DNA from: Halomonas sp. TA22
GTDB taxonomy: Bacteria > Pseudomonadota > Gammaproteobacteria > Pseudomonadales > Halomonadaceae
Direction of reading: 5' to 3'
Assembly: GCF_013009075.1 (NCBI RefSeq)
Contig: NZ_CP053108.1
Span: 2,932,517 to 2,996,516 of the forward strand
Length of the DNA stretch: 64,000 nucleotides
The notes beneath the pieces are model-generated. The model had not been told where the DNA came from, did not search any database, and saw only the letters and a program-made list of their open reading frames with translations. The stretch's first letter is position 1. Each line of letters starts with the position of its first letter. Below, in pieces: positions 17,496 through 26,785 of this stretch. Made by a program: the position numbers and the translations under genes.

Positions 17496-18401
17496 ATGTT
17501 CAAGCATATCGCTCTTTTCTGGTGGCAAATCTTGCGTAACGCCGTAAGTCTATGGCTGGAACGCAACGCCTTCAGTTATGCCGGCTCCCTGGCGTTCTAT
17601 ACGCTTTTCTCCTTGGCGCCGACCATCATCATTGCCGTCACCGTCATTGGGGTGGTACTTGGCGAAGATGCAGCCCAGGGGCAGATCGTGGCCCAGCTGC
17701 AGGGGACCATGGGCGAGGAGGCGGCGACCGCCGTCGAACAGGCCGTCGCCCAGTCGCGTATCGAGCAGGCCGGTATCATGCCTACTCTGATAGGGATTGG
17801 CGCCTTGATGGTGGGCGCGACCACTGTGTTCGCCCAAATGCAGTTCTCGCTCAATACCATCTGGGACGTGGCGCCCAAACCTAGCGGCAACTCGGTATTG
17901 ATCTTTCTCAAGAACCGCTTGTTGTCGCTGACGATCGTCCTCTCGATCGGTTTCATCCTGCTGGTGTCCCTGGTCTTTGGTGTGGCGCTTCGTGCCGCAC
18001 TGCAATACGGGGACGACTATCTGCCGTTTGTAGGATTGCTTGCCAGCAGCGCCGAATTTCTGGTCTCGCTGGCCATGGTGGCGCTGCTGTTTGCCACGAT
18101 CTTCAAGGTATTGCCCGATGTGGTGTTGCGCTGGAAAGATGTCCTGATCGGTGCCATCGTCACTGCAGTGCTGTTCGCCATCGGCCGTTCGGCGATTGCC
18201 ACCTATCTCGCCTATACGGCAACGGCGTCGACGTATGGTGCCGCCGGGTCGGTGGTGGTCATCCTGCTGTGGGTCTACTACTCCTCGTTGATACTACTGT
18301 TCGGGGCAGCCTTCACGCGTTGCCATCTCGAGGCCCGGGGCAAGCCGGTGATACCACGCAATTCGGCAGTGGTGGTCAAGCATGAGCTGCAAGGCTACTG
18401 A
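17496..18401 (+). CDS. YihY/UPF0761 family inner-membrane protein
   Basis: A 301-residue polytopic membrane protein of the YihY family, formerly misnamed ribonuclease BN. About six hydrophobic segments are visible. Family marks are FSYAGSLAFYTLFSLAPT near the N-terminus, the MPTLIGIGALMVGATTVF helix and the C-terminal YGAAGSVVVILLWVYYSSL helix followed by FGAAFTR. The molecular function of the family is not established; transport or envelope roles have been proposed. The ATG at 17496 follows a weak CAAGGA. It is followed 26 bp later by the acylphosphatase gene on the same strand. Confidence 0.9.
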   Translation: MFKHIALFWWQILRNAVSLWLERNAFSYAGSLAFYTLFSLAPTIIIAVTVIGVVLGEDAAQGQIVAQLQGTMGEEAATAVEQAVAQSRIEQAGIMPTLIGIGALMVGATTVFAQMQFSLNTIWDVAPKPSGNSVLIFLKNRLLSLTIVLSIGFILLVSLVFGVALRAALQYGDDYLPFVGLLASSAEFLVSLAMVALLFATIFKVLPDVVLRWKDVLIGAIVTAVLFAIGRSAIATYLAYTATASTYGAAGSVVVILLWVYYSSLILLFGAAFTRCHLEARGKPVIPRNSAVVVKHELQGY

Positions 18402-18427
18402 CTCACTGCAAGAATAGGGAGTGAGAA

Positions 18428-18700
18428 ATGGACAAGTGCTGTATCAAGGCCATCGTGGTGGGCAAGGTGCAGGGGGTGTGGTTTCGCCGTGCCACACAGG
18501 AGCAGGCGCTCCAGCATGGCGTGACCGGTCATGCCAGGAATCTGCCCGACGGTCGCGTCGAGGTGGTGCTATGTGGTGCCTCGAGCGCGGTAAACGCCGT
18601 CACGCAATGGCTATGGCAGGGACCCACTGGCGCTCGAGTCACGCATGTCGAAATGGAAGGTATCGAGTGGCACGACACCAATACCTTCCGTACGCTCTAG
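18428..18700 (+). CDS. Acylphosphatase
   Basis: A 90-residue small cytosolic enzyme that hydrolyses acyl phosphates. The family signatures are complete: GKVQGVWFRR (phosphate-binding loop and the catalytic Arg) and GHARNLPDGRVEV with the catalytic Asn. Length equals the usual 88-100. It sits between the YihY-family gene and the convergent nucleoside hydrolase, with only 16 bases separating the latter. Confidence 0.95.
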   Translation: MDKCCIKAIVVGKVQGVWFRRATQEQALQHGVTGHARNLPDGRVEVVLCGASSAVNAVTQWLWQGPTGARVTHVEMEGIEWHDTNTFRTL

Positions 18701-18716
18701 CGCTGTCGCGGCGAGA

Positions 18717-19658
18717 CTACGACAGGGTGTCGACGATCCACTCGATCACTGCATCGCCATTGGCGCCCAGGCACACCTCCACCAGTGGCGTGCGTGACCA
18801 GCGCTCGACGATGAAGTCGCGGCCCTGCGGCGCGAACACCGTCTGTCCCTCGGCGGGGCCCTCCGTGACTACCGAGAGGTGGCCATGCACGGTGGTGAAG
18901 AGCTCCGGCCTGATGAGCCAGGCCAGTGCACAGCTGTCGTGGGGACAGCAGCCGTCGATACCAAGCGCGCCACGGTAGAAATCGCTGTAGAAGGCATAGC
19001 TGTCGGCCAGCACTCTCCCCAGTTCCCCTCGGCCGGCGGCGATCTTCTCCATGGCATCAGGGGCCAGCACGCAGCGGTGCGTGGCATCCAGCCCCACCAT
19101 GGTCAGCGGCCAGCCGGCGGTCAGCACCCGCGAGGCGGCGTGCGGATCGTTGAAGATATTGGCTTCGGCAACCGGCGTGACATTGCCGCCTTCCCTGATC
19201 GAACCGCCCATGACCACTACCTGTTTCACCCGATCGACGATGCTGGGGTCGAGCAGCAGGGCGGTTGCCAGGTTGCCGAGCGGGCCCACGGCCACCAGCG
19301 TCACCTCGCCCGGGCGGGCATTGACGGTGTCGACGATGAACTGAGGGGCACTGACCTCCAGCGCCTTGCCCTGAACCTCGGGAAGCGGGATGTTACCCAG
19401 TCCATTGGCGCCATGGATGAATGCCGGGGCAAGGTGCTTGGCGTTGACCAATGGCGCGGCGGCTCCCTGGGCAACAGGAATGGTCTGACCCGCCAGTTCG
19501 CACAGCAGCAGGGCATTGCGGGTCGCGGTATCGATTTCGACATTGCCGAAAGTGGTGGTCAGGCCGAGCAGTTCGATCTCGGGGTGGGCCAGGGCAATGG
19601 CGATGGCCTGGGCGTCATCGATGCCCGGGTCGGTATCGAAGATGATGGGATAGGACAT
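18717..19658 (-). CDS. Nucleoside hydrolase (inosine-uridine preferring family)
   Basis: A 313-residue Ca2+-dependent N-ribohydrolase. The DTDPGIDDAQAI motif at the N-terminus supplies the calcium-binding aspartates. Downstream are VAQGAAAPL, GPLGNLATALLLDP, MGGSIREGGNVTPVAEANIFNDPHA (split across several lines of the structure) and the C-terminal HDSCALAWLI. It cleaves nucleosides to base plus ribose. AAGGAG precedes the ATG at 19658. It is the third gene of a minus-strand operon with a ribokinase and a D-2-hydroxyacid dehydrogenase, a nucleoside-salvage arrangement in which released ribose is phosphorylated next door. Confidence 0.92.
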   Translation of the reverse strand: MSYPIIFDTDPGIDDAQAIAIALAHPEIELLGLTTTFGNVEIDTATRNALLLCELAGQTIPVAQGAAAPLVNAKHLAPAFIHGANGLGNIPLPEVQGKALEVSAPQFIVDTVNARPGEVTLVAVGPLGNLATALLLDPSIVDRVKQVVVMGGSIREGGNVTPVAEANIFNDPHAASRVLTAGWPLTMVGLDATHRCVLAPDAMEKIAAGRGELGRVLADSYAFYSDFYRGALGIDGCCPHDSCALAWLIRPELFTTVHGHLSVVTEGPAEGQTVFAPQGRDFIVERWSRTPLVEVCLGANGDAVIEWIVDTLS

Positions 19659-19678
19659 GAAGACTCCTTTGGAAGCAA

Positions 19679-20626
19679 TTAAGCGAGAGGTGTCGACTGC
19701 AATGGGGCCCAGCTGTCCATGGCGCTCTTGACCTCGTCGATAGTCGGGATGCTGGGTGCCGCACCCGGCCGCTGGACGCAGAGCGCCGATGCGGCACTGG
19801 CCAGTCGCAGGCAGTGCTCGGCCGATTCACCGGCTTGACGCGCGGCAAGAAAATAGCCGATGAAGGTATCGCCAGCAGCAGTGGTGTCGACCGCCGTGAC
19901 ACGGTGGGAGGGTAGCGAGAGGCGTTTGCCACCGCCCTGATAGCAGACGCCTTCGCTGCCCAGCGTCAGGACCAGCTCGCCATCCGGCAGTTGTCGAGAG
20001 AGCGCATCAAGCAGCTGCTGGGCGTCGCTGTCGGCTGGCAGGCCCGCCAGGTCGGCTGCTTCGACCCGATTGACGAACAGGCACTGGCAGTCAGCCAAGG
20101 GGAGCTGAATTACATCCGCGGTCATCGGGGCGGGATTGAAGGCGATCACCATCCCTGCCTCCCGTGCCCTGAGCATGACTCGTGCCAAGCCATTGCACTC
20201 ATTCTGCAGCAACAACCCGTCGCCGGGCTGCGCCTGGGCAATCAGCGTATCGATGCGTCGGTCACTGAAGCCATGATTGGCGCCCGGATAAAGGATGATC
20301 GCGTTCTCGGCCGCGGCGTCGACTTGAATCAGCGCATGGCCGCTGGATTCATCGCAGAGCTCGACACCCTCGACATCCACGCCGGCTTCGACCAATGGCT
20401 CGAGCGCCCAGCGGTCCTGAGCGCTCAGTCGCCCCCAGTGGCCCAGCTTGCCGCCGGCACGCGCCATGGCTAGCGACTGATTGGCGCCCTTGCCGCCCAG
20501 CACCTGTCGGTAGCTGCTGCTGGTCAGCGTCTCGCCGGGTCTTACCAGGTGGGGCACTTGATAGACGTGGTCGATATTGATCGAGCCGTAGTTGTATAGA
20601 AAACTATTCACTTGCTTCTCTTGCAT
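19679..20626 (-). CDS. rbsK: Ribokinase (PfkB family)
   Basis: A 315-residue sugar kinase. PfkB family signatures are the GGKGANQSLAMARAGG stretch near the N-terminus and the catalytic DTTAAGDTFIGYFLA near the C-terminus, whose second Asp is the catalytic base. It phosphorylates ribose to ribose-5-phosphate. It is 20 bp upstream of the nucleoside hydrolase and 32 bp downstream of the hydroxyacid dehydrogenase on the same strand. The start is ambiguous: ATG 20626 has little Shine-Dalgarno, whereas a GTG at 20611 follows AAGAGAAG. Confidence 0.88.
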   Translation of the reverse strand: MQEKQVNSFLYNYGSINIDHVYQVPHLVRPGETLTSSSYRQVLGGKGANQSLAMARAGGKLGHWGRLSAQDRWALEPLVEAGVDVEGVELCDESSGHALIQVDAAAENAIILYPGANHGFSDRRIDTLIAQAQPGDGLLLQNECNGLARVMLRAREAGMVIAFNPAPMTADVIQLPLADCQCLFVNRVEAADLAGLPADSDAQQLLDALSRQLPDGELVLTLGSEGVCYQGGGKRLSLPSHRVTAVDTTAAGDTFIGYFLAARQAGESAEHCLRLASAASALCVQRPGAAPSIPTIDEVKSAMDSWAPLQSTPLA

Positions 20627-20658
20627 GTGATGTCCTGGCCTGGCCCTGTCGCGTTAAT

Positions 20659-21603
20659 TCAAGAGGCGCCAATTTCACGCCACTGCTGGAGGTTCTCCAC
20701 CGTCAGGTACACGATATTGGCGCGAGCTTCCGGCGTGATCCAGGCATTATGGGGGGTGACGATGAGATTCAGCGGCTCCCGAAGTGCCGCGATCAGTGCA
20801 TGCCCGTCACGCGGCGGCTCTGCGGGCAGGGAATCGACACTGAGCCCCCCCAGATGACCGGCACGCAGGGAATCCAGCGCAGCGTGCTCGTCGATGATGC
20901 CGCCCCGCGCGCAGTTGACCAACAGGGCACCGGCTTTCATGCAGGCAAGGCGCTGAGCATCGAACAGATGGTGGGTGGCATCGCTCAGCGGACAGTGCAA
21001 GCTGACGATATCGGCATCGGCCAGCAAATCGGCCAGCGCCGGCCGAGCATCGTTGGCCTCGTTGCCCGGGCGGGCCGCGAAGGTGACCTGCATATCGAAA
21101 GCGCTGGCGAGCTGTGCTACACGGCTGCCAAGCTCGCCCTGCCCGACGATCACCAGCCGCTTGCCGGCCAGCTGCAAAGTAGTATGTCCCATCAAACAGA
21201 AGAAAGGGCTCTCGCCCCAGCCACCATCGACCACCTCGCGCTGATATAGCGGCAAACGGTTGGCCAGGGCCAACATCAGCATTAGCGTATGCTGAGCTAC
21301 GCTTGCAGTGCCGTAGGCGGTCACGTTGCGCACTGCGATACCGCGTTGCCTGGCAGTCTCGGTGTCGATATTGTTGAGACCCGTGGCCAGCACGCAGATC
21401 AGCTTCAGTTCTGGCAGCGCCTCGAGCACCTCGGCATCGAGAACCACCTTGTTGACAATGGCCACTGTGGCCCCCTGGAGACGCGCCACGCGCTGGTCAT
21501 CGCGGGTCAGGGCATGAATATCAAGCGCATCGACCTGATTGCGCAGGGGGCTCAGGTCGATATCATCGCCAAGAGTGGCGGCATCGAGAATCACGGCTTT
21601 CAT
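20659..21603 (-). CDS. D-2-hydroxyacid dehydrogenase (glycerate dehydrogenase-like)
   Basis: A 314-residue NAD(P)-dependent dehydrogenase. Features are GTASVAQHTLMLMLALANRLP in the middle, a Rossmann motif VGQGELGSRVAQLA, the LHCPLSDATHHL strand, NCARGGIIDEHAAL (catalytic Arg and Glu region) and the catalytic His in TPHNAWIT. The middle GTASVAQHT and the overall length resemble hydroxypyruvate/glycerate dehydrogenases. ATG 21603 is preferred over 21612 because AAGG is about eight bases from the former. It is the first gene of the ribokinase/nucleoside hydrolase operon. Its substrate in that context is unclear. Confidence 0.85.
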   Translation of the reverse strand: MKAVILDAATLGDDIDLSPLRNQVDALDIHALTRDDQRVARLQGATVAIVNKVVLDAEVLEALPELKLICVLATGLNNIDTETARQRGIAVRNVTAYGTASVAQHTLMLMLALANRLPLYQREVVDGGWGESPFFCLMGHTTLQLAGKRLVIVGQGELGSRVAQLASAFDMQVTFAARPGNEANDARPALADLLADADIVSLHCPLSDATHHLFDAQRLACMKAGALLVNCARGGIIDEHAALDSLRAGHLGGLSVDSLPAEPPRDGHALIAALREPLNLIVTPHNAWITPEARANIVYLTVENLQQWREIGAS

Positions 21604-21799
21604 TGGCGTCATCCTTCTGGTTGTCTTGTCGGCGTTCCGGCATTATGCCGCCTTGCCCGGTAGGGGGCGCAACACGCTATAATGCCGGGCTTGCCAGGCA
21701 GGCTTGGAAAGTGCGATTGGCGGCCTTATATCGCTGGGCGGTGGGCCGTGGCAAACGCCATCAAGCCCATGCGCTGTCGAATCAGGAGTGATGAGAACG

Positions 21800-22078
21800 A
21801 TGCCCATCTATGAATATGAGTGCAAGGCCTGCGGCCACCGCATGGAGAAGCTGCAGAAGATCAGTGCTGATCCGCTGAGGGAGTGTCCGGCCTGCCAGGC
21901 ACCCGAACTCAACCGGCTGGTCTCCGCCGCCGGTTTCCGGCTGGCCGGGGGCGGCTGGTACGAAACCGATTTCAAATCCGGTTCGAAGAAGAATATCGCC
22001 GGCGAAGGCACCTCGAGCGATTCGAGTGCCGCCAAGCCGGCAGCCACGGAGAGCCCAAAAGGCGGTGCCGCCGCCTGA
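21800..22078 (+). CDS. FmdB-family zinc ribbon protein
   Basis: A 92-residue protein with the N-terminal zinc ribbon MPIYEYECKACGHRMEKLQ, followed by a second CPAC pair. After that come SAAGFRLAGGGWYETDFKSG, which is characteristic of the family, and a low-complexity Ala/Ser/Lys tail. The family was named after a formamidase regulator, but its role in Proteobacteria is not established. It typically sits directly upstream of aspS, as here (74 bp). ATG 21800 gives the family-standard MPIYEY start; an in-frame ATG at 21791 is possible. Confidence 0.9.
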   Translation: MPIYEYECKACGHRMEKLQKISADPLRECPACQAPELNRLVSAAGFRLAGGGWYETDFKSGSKKNIAGEGTSSDSSAAKPAATESPKGGAAA

Positions 22079-22088
22079 GCAGGGCAAG

Positions 22089-22111
22089 CAGGCCGGCACA
22101 ATGCCGGCCTG
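22089..22111 (+). terminator. Perfect 10-bp hairpin between fmdB-like gene and aspS
   Basis: CAGGCCGGCA (22089-22098) pairs perfectly with TGCCGGCCTG (22102-22111) around a three-base loop. No strong T-tract follows (ACCACGATTTC), so it may be an attenuator or processing site rather than a simple terminator. Confidence 0.5.
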
Positions 22112-22152
22112 ACCACGATTTCATTTGTTAACGCTACAGAACAGGATTTGAC

Positions 22153-23934
22153 ATGCGCAGCCATTATTGCGGCCAGCTGAACGAGACCCAGGTGGACGAG
22201 CAGGTCACCTTGTGTGGATGGGTGCACCGTCGCCGAGATCACGGTGGGGTGATTTTCCTCGACATGCGCGATCGCGATGGCGTCGCCCAGGTCGTGGTCG
22301 ATCCGGACACCCAGGAGGCCTTCGCCACCGCCGACCGCGCCCGCAATGAGTATGTGCTGCGCATCACCGGACGCGTGCGCGTACGCCCGGAAGGCACCCA
22401 GAATCCCAACATGCCGACCGGCATGATCGAAGTACTGGCCAAGAAGGTGGAGGTGCTCAACACCGCCGCCACGCCGCCGTTCCAGCTCGACGAACATGGC
22501 AAGGTAGGCGAGGAAGTGCGCCTCAAGCACCGCTACATCGATCTGCGTCGTCCAGAGATGATCGAAAAGCTGCGCCTGCGCTCGCGCATTTCGCACAATG
22601 TGCGTGCCTATCTCGAGGGGCAGGGCTTCCTGGATATCGAGACCCCGATTCTGACCCGGGCCACCCCGGAAGGGGCGCGCGACTACCTGGTGCCGAGTCG
22701 CACCCACGCCGGCAGCTTCTTTGCGTTGCCGCAGTCGCCGCAGCTGTTCAAGCAGCTGCTGATGGTCTCCGGCTTCGACCGCTACTACCAGATCGCCAAG
22801 TGCTTCCGCGACGAGGACCTGCGCGCCGACCGTCAGCCCGAATTCACCCAGATCGACCTCGAAGCCTCGTTCGTCGACGAAGACGACATCATGGGCATCA
22901 CCGAGACGATGATTCGCGGCTTGTTCAAGGAGGTTCTCTCGGTCGAGCTGCCCGAGTTCCCGCGCATGCCCTACAGCGAGGCGATGACGCGCTTTGGCTC
23001 CGACAAACCGGACCTGCGTATCCCGCTGGAGCTCACCGATGTCGATGATTTGATGCAGCAGGTCGACTTCAAGGTCTTTTCCGGTCCCGCCAAGGCTGAC
23101 GACGGCCGCGTTGCCGCGCTCAAGGTGAGCGGTGGCGCCAAGCTGTCGCGCAAGGAGATCGACGACTACACCAAGTTCGTCGGCATCTACGGTGCCAAGG
23201 GGTTGGCCTGGATCAAGGTCAACGAACGCGCCAAGGGGCTCGAAGGGCTGCAGTCGCCGATCGTCAAGTTCATGGAGAACGTGGTCGAAGCGCTGCTCGA
23301 TCGGGTCGAGGCGAAGGATGGCGACATCATCTTCTTCGGTGCCGACAAGACGCGTATCGTCAACGAGGCGCTGGGCGCGCTGCGCGTCAAGCTGGGTGAG
23401 GACCTGAACCTCTACACTCAGGCCTGGGCACCGCTGTGGGTGGTCGACTTCCCGATGTTCGAGGCCGACGACAACGGTCGTCTCTCGGCACTCCACCACC
23501 CGTTCACCGCCCCCTCGTGCACCCCGGAAGAGCTCAAGGCCAACCCGGCGACGGCGCTCTCGCGTGCCTACGACATGGTACTCAACGGTACCGAACTGGG
23601 TGGCGGCTCGATCCGTATCCACGACCAGGCTATGCAGCGCGTGGTCTTCGAGGTGCTCGGCATCGGCCAGGAGGAGGCCGAGGAGAAGTTCGGCTTCCTG
23701 CTCGACGCACTCAAGTTCGGCGCACCGCCGCATGGCGGTCTGGCCTTCGGCCTCGACCGTCTGGTGATGCTGATGACCGGCGCGCGCACCATCCGCGAAG
23801 TGATCGCCTTCCCCAAGACACAGAGTGCGGCGGATCTCATGACCGACGCGCCGGGCGAAGTGAGCGCAGATCAGCTCAAGGATCTCAATATCCGCCTGCG
23901 TCAGAAGGCCAAGCCGGACGCCACCAGCGAGTGA
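22153..23934 (+). CDS. aspS: Aspartyl-tRNA synthetase
   Basis: A 593-residue class IIb synthetase that charges tRNA-Asp, and possibly tRNA-Asn if the bacterium uses a non-discriminating enzyme. The N-terminal OB-fold anticodon domain has [21 protein letters not shown]. Class II motif 1 lies around 150-170 ([24 protein letters not shown]), motif 2 contains [18 protein letters not shown], and motif 3 is [15 protein letters not shown]. The long bacterial insertion domain is present, and the length matches E. coli AspS (590). ATG 22153 aligns with [10 protein letters not shown] of the family. Confidence 0.98.
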   Translation: MRSHYCGQLNETQVDEQVTLCGWVHRRRDHGGVIFLDMRDRDGVAQVVVDPDTQEAFATADRARNEYVLRITGRVRVRPEGTQNPNMPTGMIEVLAKKVEVLNTAATPPFQLDEHGKVGEEVRLKHRYIDLRRPEMIEKLRLRSRISHNVRAYLEGQGFLDIETPILTRATPEGARDYLVPSRTHAGSFFALPQSPQLFKQLLMVSGFDRYYQIAKCFRDEDLRADRQPEFTQIDLEASFVDEDDIMGITETMIRGLFKEVLSVELPEFPRMPYSEAMTRFGSDKPDLRIPLELTDVDDLMQQVDFKVFSGPAKADDGRVAALKVSGGAKLSRKEIDDYTKFVGIYGAKGLAWIKVNERAKGLEGLQSPIVKFMENVVEALLDRVEAKDGDIIFFGADKTRIVNEALGALRVKLGEDLNLYTQAWAPLWVVDFPMFEADDNGRLSALHHPFTAPSCTPEELKANPATALSRAYDMVLNGTELGGGSIRIHDQAMQRVVFEVLGIGQEEAEEKFGFLLDALKFGAPPHGGLAFGLDRLVMLMTGARTIREVIAFPKTQSAADLMTDAPGEVSADQLKDLNIRLRQKAKPDATSE

Positions 23935-23991
23935 AATCGGCACCCACTGCTGGCGTTTGGCCAGCCTTGGCTATTATTCCTAGTATGATCA

Positions 23992-24022
23992 CGAGATCGG
24001 CGCCCGGCGGGCGCCGATCTCG
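23992..24022 (+). terminator. Perfect 14-bp hairpin between aspS and ruvC
   Basis: CGAGATCGGCGCCC (23992-24005) and GGGCGCCGATCTCG (24009-24022) are exact reverse complements around a GGC loop. The stem is very GC-rich. No T-tract follows on the plus strand. It occupies the 112-bp gap where many Gammaproteobacteria carry yebC. Confidence 0.55.
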
Positions 24023-24046
24023 TATCCGTCACCCGGAGAGCGTCAC

Positions 24047-24592
24047 ATGTTGATTCTGGGGATCGATCCCGGCTCGCGAATCACCGGCTATGGCGTGCTC
24101 GACGTGAGCACGTCGACGCCGATCTATGTCGCCAGTGGCTGCATTCGTATCAAGGCTGACGACCTTGCCCAGAAGCTGGCTCAGGTCTATGCCGGTGTCA
24201 GTGAGCTGATCGCCGTGCATCGCCCCGGTGAATTTGCCATCGAGCAGGTATTCATGGCCAGCAATCCCGATTCGGCACTCAAGCTCGGCCAGGCCCGCGG
24301 TACGGCAATCGTATGCGCCGCCAATCATGGGCTGGCGGTAAGCGAATATGGGCCGCGCCAGATCAAGCAGGCGGTGACGGGAACAGGGAGCGCCGACAAG
24401 GTCCAGGTGCAGCACATGGTGACCGCCATCCTCGGCCTCTCCGCCACCCCGCAGGCTGATGCCGCCGATGCTCTGGCCATTGCCTTGACCCATGCCCACG
24501 CCCGGCTCGGGCTGGTGACCAAGGGTAGTTATGGTGGCCGACAGAGCCGCCAGACTCGTGGCAAGCGCTGGCGTGACTACCAGCCGGAATGA
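24047..24592 (+). CDS. ruvC: Holliday junction resolvase RuvC
   Basis: A 181-residue endonuclease that resolves Holliday junctions, working with RuvAB. The four acidic catalytic residues are visible: Asp in ILGIDPGS (about 7), Glu in FAIEQVF (about 67), and the Asp pair in [15 protein letters not shown] near 142-145. It is slightly longer than the E. coli protein (173) through a basic C-terminal tail. ATG 24047 follows GGAGAG. It precedes ruvA by 96 bp. I saw no LexA box. Confidence 0.97.
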   Translation: MLILGIDPGSRITGYGVLDVSTSTPIYVASGCIRIKADDLAQKLAQVYAGVSELIAVHRPGEFAIEQVFMASNPDSALKLGQARGTAIVCAANHGLAVSEYGPRQIKQAVTGTGSADKVQVQHMVTAILGLSATPQADAADALAIALTHAHARLGLVTKGSYGGRQSRQTRGKRWRDYQPE

Positions 24593-24688
24593 CGGCCCAA
24601 ATCGTTAAGAAACGCTGTTTGAAAGCGCTAGCAAGTCGACTTGGCGAACAGTATAGTGGGCCAGCAGTTACCCTAGGAATGGATAGGC

Positions 24689-25294
24689 ATGATCGGACGC
24701 CTGCATGGCACTCTGCTGGAAAAACAGCCCCCGTGGCTGGTCGTGGACGTCGCCGGCATCGGCTATGAGCTCGAGGCCTCGATGAATACGCTGCTGGCCC
24801 TGCCGGGGGTGGGCGACGCCGTGCGTCTTTATACCCATCTGACGGTTCGCGAAGATGCCCACCTGCTCTATGGTTTTGCCCGCGAGCAGGAGCGTGCGCT
24901 GTTTCGTGCCTTGATCAAGGTCAATGGCGTCGGCCCCAAGCTGGCTCTGGCGATTCTCTCGGGAATGGAGGAAGCCCAGTTCATGCGCTGCGTGATGGAT
25001 GACGACGCCAAGTCCCTGACCCACCTGCCCGGGGTCGGCAAGAAGACCGCCGAGCGCCTGATCATCGAGATGCGCGATCGCTTCCCGCACTGGAGCGGCG
25101 ATGACCTGATCGGTGACGCAAGCGCTTCGGCAGCCCGCGCAGCCCCGGCGGATCCCCTGCAGGATGCCGAAGCGGCGCTGGTGGCGCTGGGCTACAAGCC
25201 AACGGAAGCCACTCGCATGCTGAGCGGGCTGGATGCCGAGCTCTCCACGGAGGGCTTGATCAAGGCCGCCTTGACCCGCAAGCTGGCAGGCTGA
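24689..25294 (+). CDS. ruvA: Holliday junction branch migration protein RuvA
   Basis: A 201-residue DNA-binding subunit that forms a tetramer on Holliday junctions and loads the RuvB motor. The N-terminal OB fold (MIGRLHGTLLEKQPPWLVVD) is followed by two helix-hairpin-helix motifs, VNGVGPKLALAILSG and LPGVGKKTAERLIIE. The C-terminal RuvB-binding domain (about 150-200; DAEAALVALGYKPTEA) is complete. It starts the ruvAB-ybgC-tol gene block. Confidence 0.97.
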   Translation: MIGRLHGTLLEKQPPWLVVDVAGIGYELEASMNTLLALPGVGDAVRLYTHLTVREDAHLLYGFAREQERALFRALIKVNGVGPKLALAILSGMEEAQFMRCVMDDDAKSLTHLPGVGKKTAERLIIEMRDRFPHWSGDDLIGDASASAARAAPADPLQDAEAALVALGYKPTEATRMLSGLDAELSTEGLIKAALTRKLAG

Positions 25295-25330
25295 CGTATG
25301 GGGATATCCTATTAACGATGAGTGAATACC

Positions 25331-26368
25331 ATGCTTGACAGCGATCGCTTGATCGCTGCCCAGTCGCAACCTGGAGAGGGGCGTGTCGATCATGCCATCC
25401 GGCCGCGTCGTCTAGCCGACTACATCGGTCAGCCCGTAGTACGCGAGCAGCTCGATATTTTCATCAGCGCGGCTCGCGGGCGTGACGAGAGTCTCGACCA
25501 TACGCTGGTCTTCGGCCCGCCGGGGCTTGGCAAGACCACGCTTGCCAATATCATCGCCGCGGAGATGGGAGTCGACATCAAGTCGACCTCAGGCCCTGTG
25601 CTCGAGCGGGCGGGTGATCTTGCCGCCATGCTCACCAATCTGCAGCCGGGCGACGTACTGTTCATCGATGAGATCCATCGACTTTCGCCTGTGGTCGAGG
25701 AGATCCTCTATCCCGCGATGGAGGATTTTCAGCTCGACATCATGATTGGCGACGGGCCCGCCGCGCGCTCGATCAAGCTCGATTTGCCGCGTTTCACGCT
25801 GGTCGGCGCCACGACACGGGCGGGGTTATTGACCTCGCCGCTACGTGACCGCTTCGGTATCGTGCAGCGTCTCGAGTTCTACAACATCGCTGAGCTGACC
25901 GAGATCGTCGCGCGCTCGGCGCGCCTGCTTGGGGTCGTGGCGGATCGTGAGGGGGCCGCCGAGATCGCGCGACGCGCCCGCGGCACGCCGCGTATCGCCA
26001 ACCGGCTGCTGCGCCGCGTGCGCGATTTCGCGGAAGTCCGCGGCAATGGCCGTCTCGATGCCGCCATCGCCGATCAGGCACTCAACATGCTTCATGTCGA
26101 TCGGCATGGTCTGGACCATATGGATCGCCGGCTGCTCCTGGCGATGATCGAGAAGTTCGATGGAGGGCCGGTGGGCGTCGATTCACTCGCGGCGGCAATC
26201 AGCGAGGAGCGCGATACCATCGAAGATGTCATCGAGCCCTATCTGATCCAGCAGGGATTCATGATGCGCACCGCACGAGGCCGTGTCGTGACGCGCCTGG
26301 CCTACCAACACTTCGGCTTCAGCATCGATGAGCGCGAGCCGCTGGCCGGCGAAGAGGGCTCGGCATGA
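25331..26368 (+). CDS. ruvB: Holliday junction branch migration ATPase RuvB
   Basis: A 345-residue AAA+ motor that drives branch migration with RuvA. Walker A is [12 protein letters not shown], Walker B is [10 protein letters not shown], sensor 1 is GATTRAG, and a C-terminal winged helix contains [19 protein letters not shown] 25331 (MLDSDRLIA) aligns with MIEADRL of E. coli and is preferred over GTG 25322. The stop overlaps the ybgC start by four bases (ATGA). Confidence 0.98.
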   Translation: MLDSDRLIAAQSQPGEGRVDHAIRPRRLADYIGQPVVREQLDIFISAARGRDESLDHTLVFGPPGLGKTTLANIIAAEMGVDIKSTSGPVLERAGDLAAMLTNLQPGDVLFIDEIHRLSPVVEEILYPAMEDFQLDIMIGDGPAARSIKLDLPRFTLVGATTRAGLLTSPLRDRFGIVQRLEFYNIAELTEIVARSARLLGVVADREGAAEIARRARGTPRIANRLLRRVRDFAEVRGNGRLDAAIADQALNMLHVDRHGLDHMDRRLLLAMIEKFDGGPVGVDSLAAAISEERDTIEDVIEPYLIQQGFMMRTARGRVVTRLAYQHFGFSIDEREPLAGEEGSA

Positions 26369-26760
26369 GCGGTTTCAGTATGCCGATGCGGGTTTATATC
26401 GAGGATACCGATGCCGGTGGCATCGTCTATTACGTCAATTACCTGAAATTCATGGAGCGAGCGCGCAGCGAATGGCTCAGGCAGCTGGGATTCACCCAGC
26501 GGGAGCTGCTCGAGGCCGGCATCCAACTGGTGGTGCATCGCCTGGAGTGCCGTTACACGACGCCGGCGCGCCTCGACGACACCCTGCATGTGAGTGCCGA
26601 TGTTGAGACGCACAGCGCCTGCCGCCTGAGTTTTCGCCAGCGGGTGATGCGCAACGAGGAACCGTTGTGTGACGCGCAGGTCGATATCGCCTGCATCGAT
26701 GCCGTTCGCCTCAAACCGACACGCTGGCCAGCGGCAATCGCCGCGGCCCTAACCAAATAA
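26365..26760 (+). CDS. ybgC: Tol-Pal-associated acyl-CoA thioesterase YbgC
   Basis: A 131-residue hotdog-fold thioesterase. The 4-hydroxybenzoyl-CoA-thioesterase-type active site [23 protein letters not shown] carries the catalytic Asp near residue 15. YbgC hydrolyses acyl-CoA or acyl-ACP species and is encoded with the Tol-Pal genes in most Proteobacteria. Its ATG overlaps the ruvB stop, and tolQ starts 25 bp downstream, so this gene bridges the DNA-repair and envelope parts of the operon. Confidence 0.95.
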   Translation: MSGFSMPMRVYIEDTDAGGIVYYVNYLKFMERARSEWLRQLGFTQRELLEAGIQLVVHRLECRYTTPARLDDTLHVSADVETHSACRLSFRQRVMRNEEPLCDAQVDIACIDAVRLKPTRWPAAIAAALTK

Positions 26761-26785
26761 CCTGGCAAGACTGACGAGGATACCT

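Noticed and set aside
21808-23943. A 711-codon open frame opposite fmdB-like gene and aspS
   Set aside because: It lies antisense to two well-conserved genes, has no family features, and long antisense frames are expected in GC-rich DNA.
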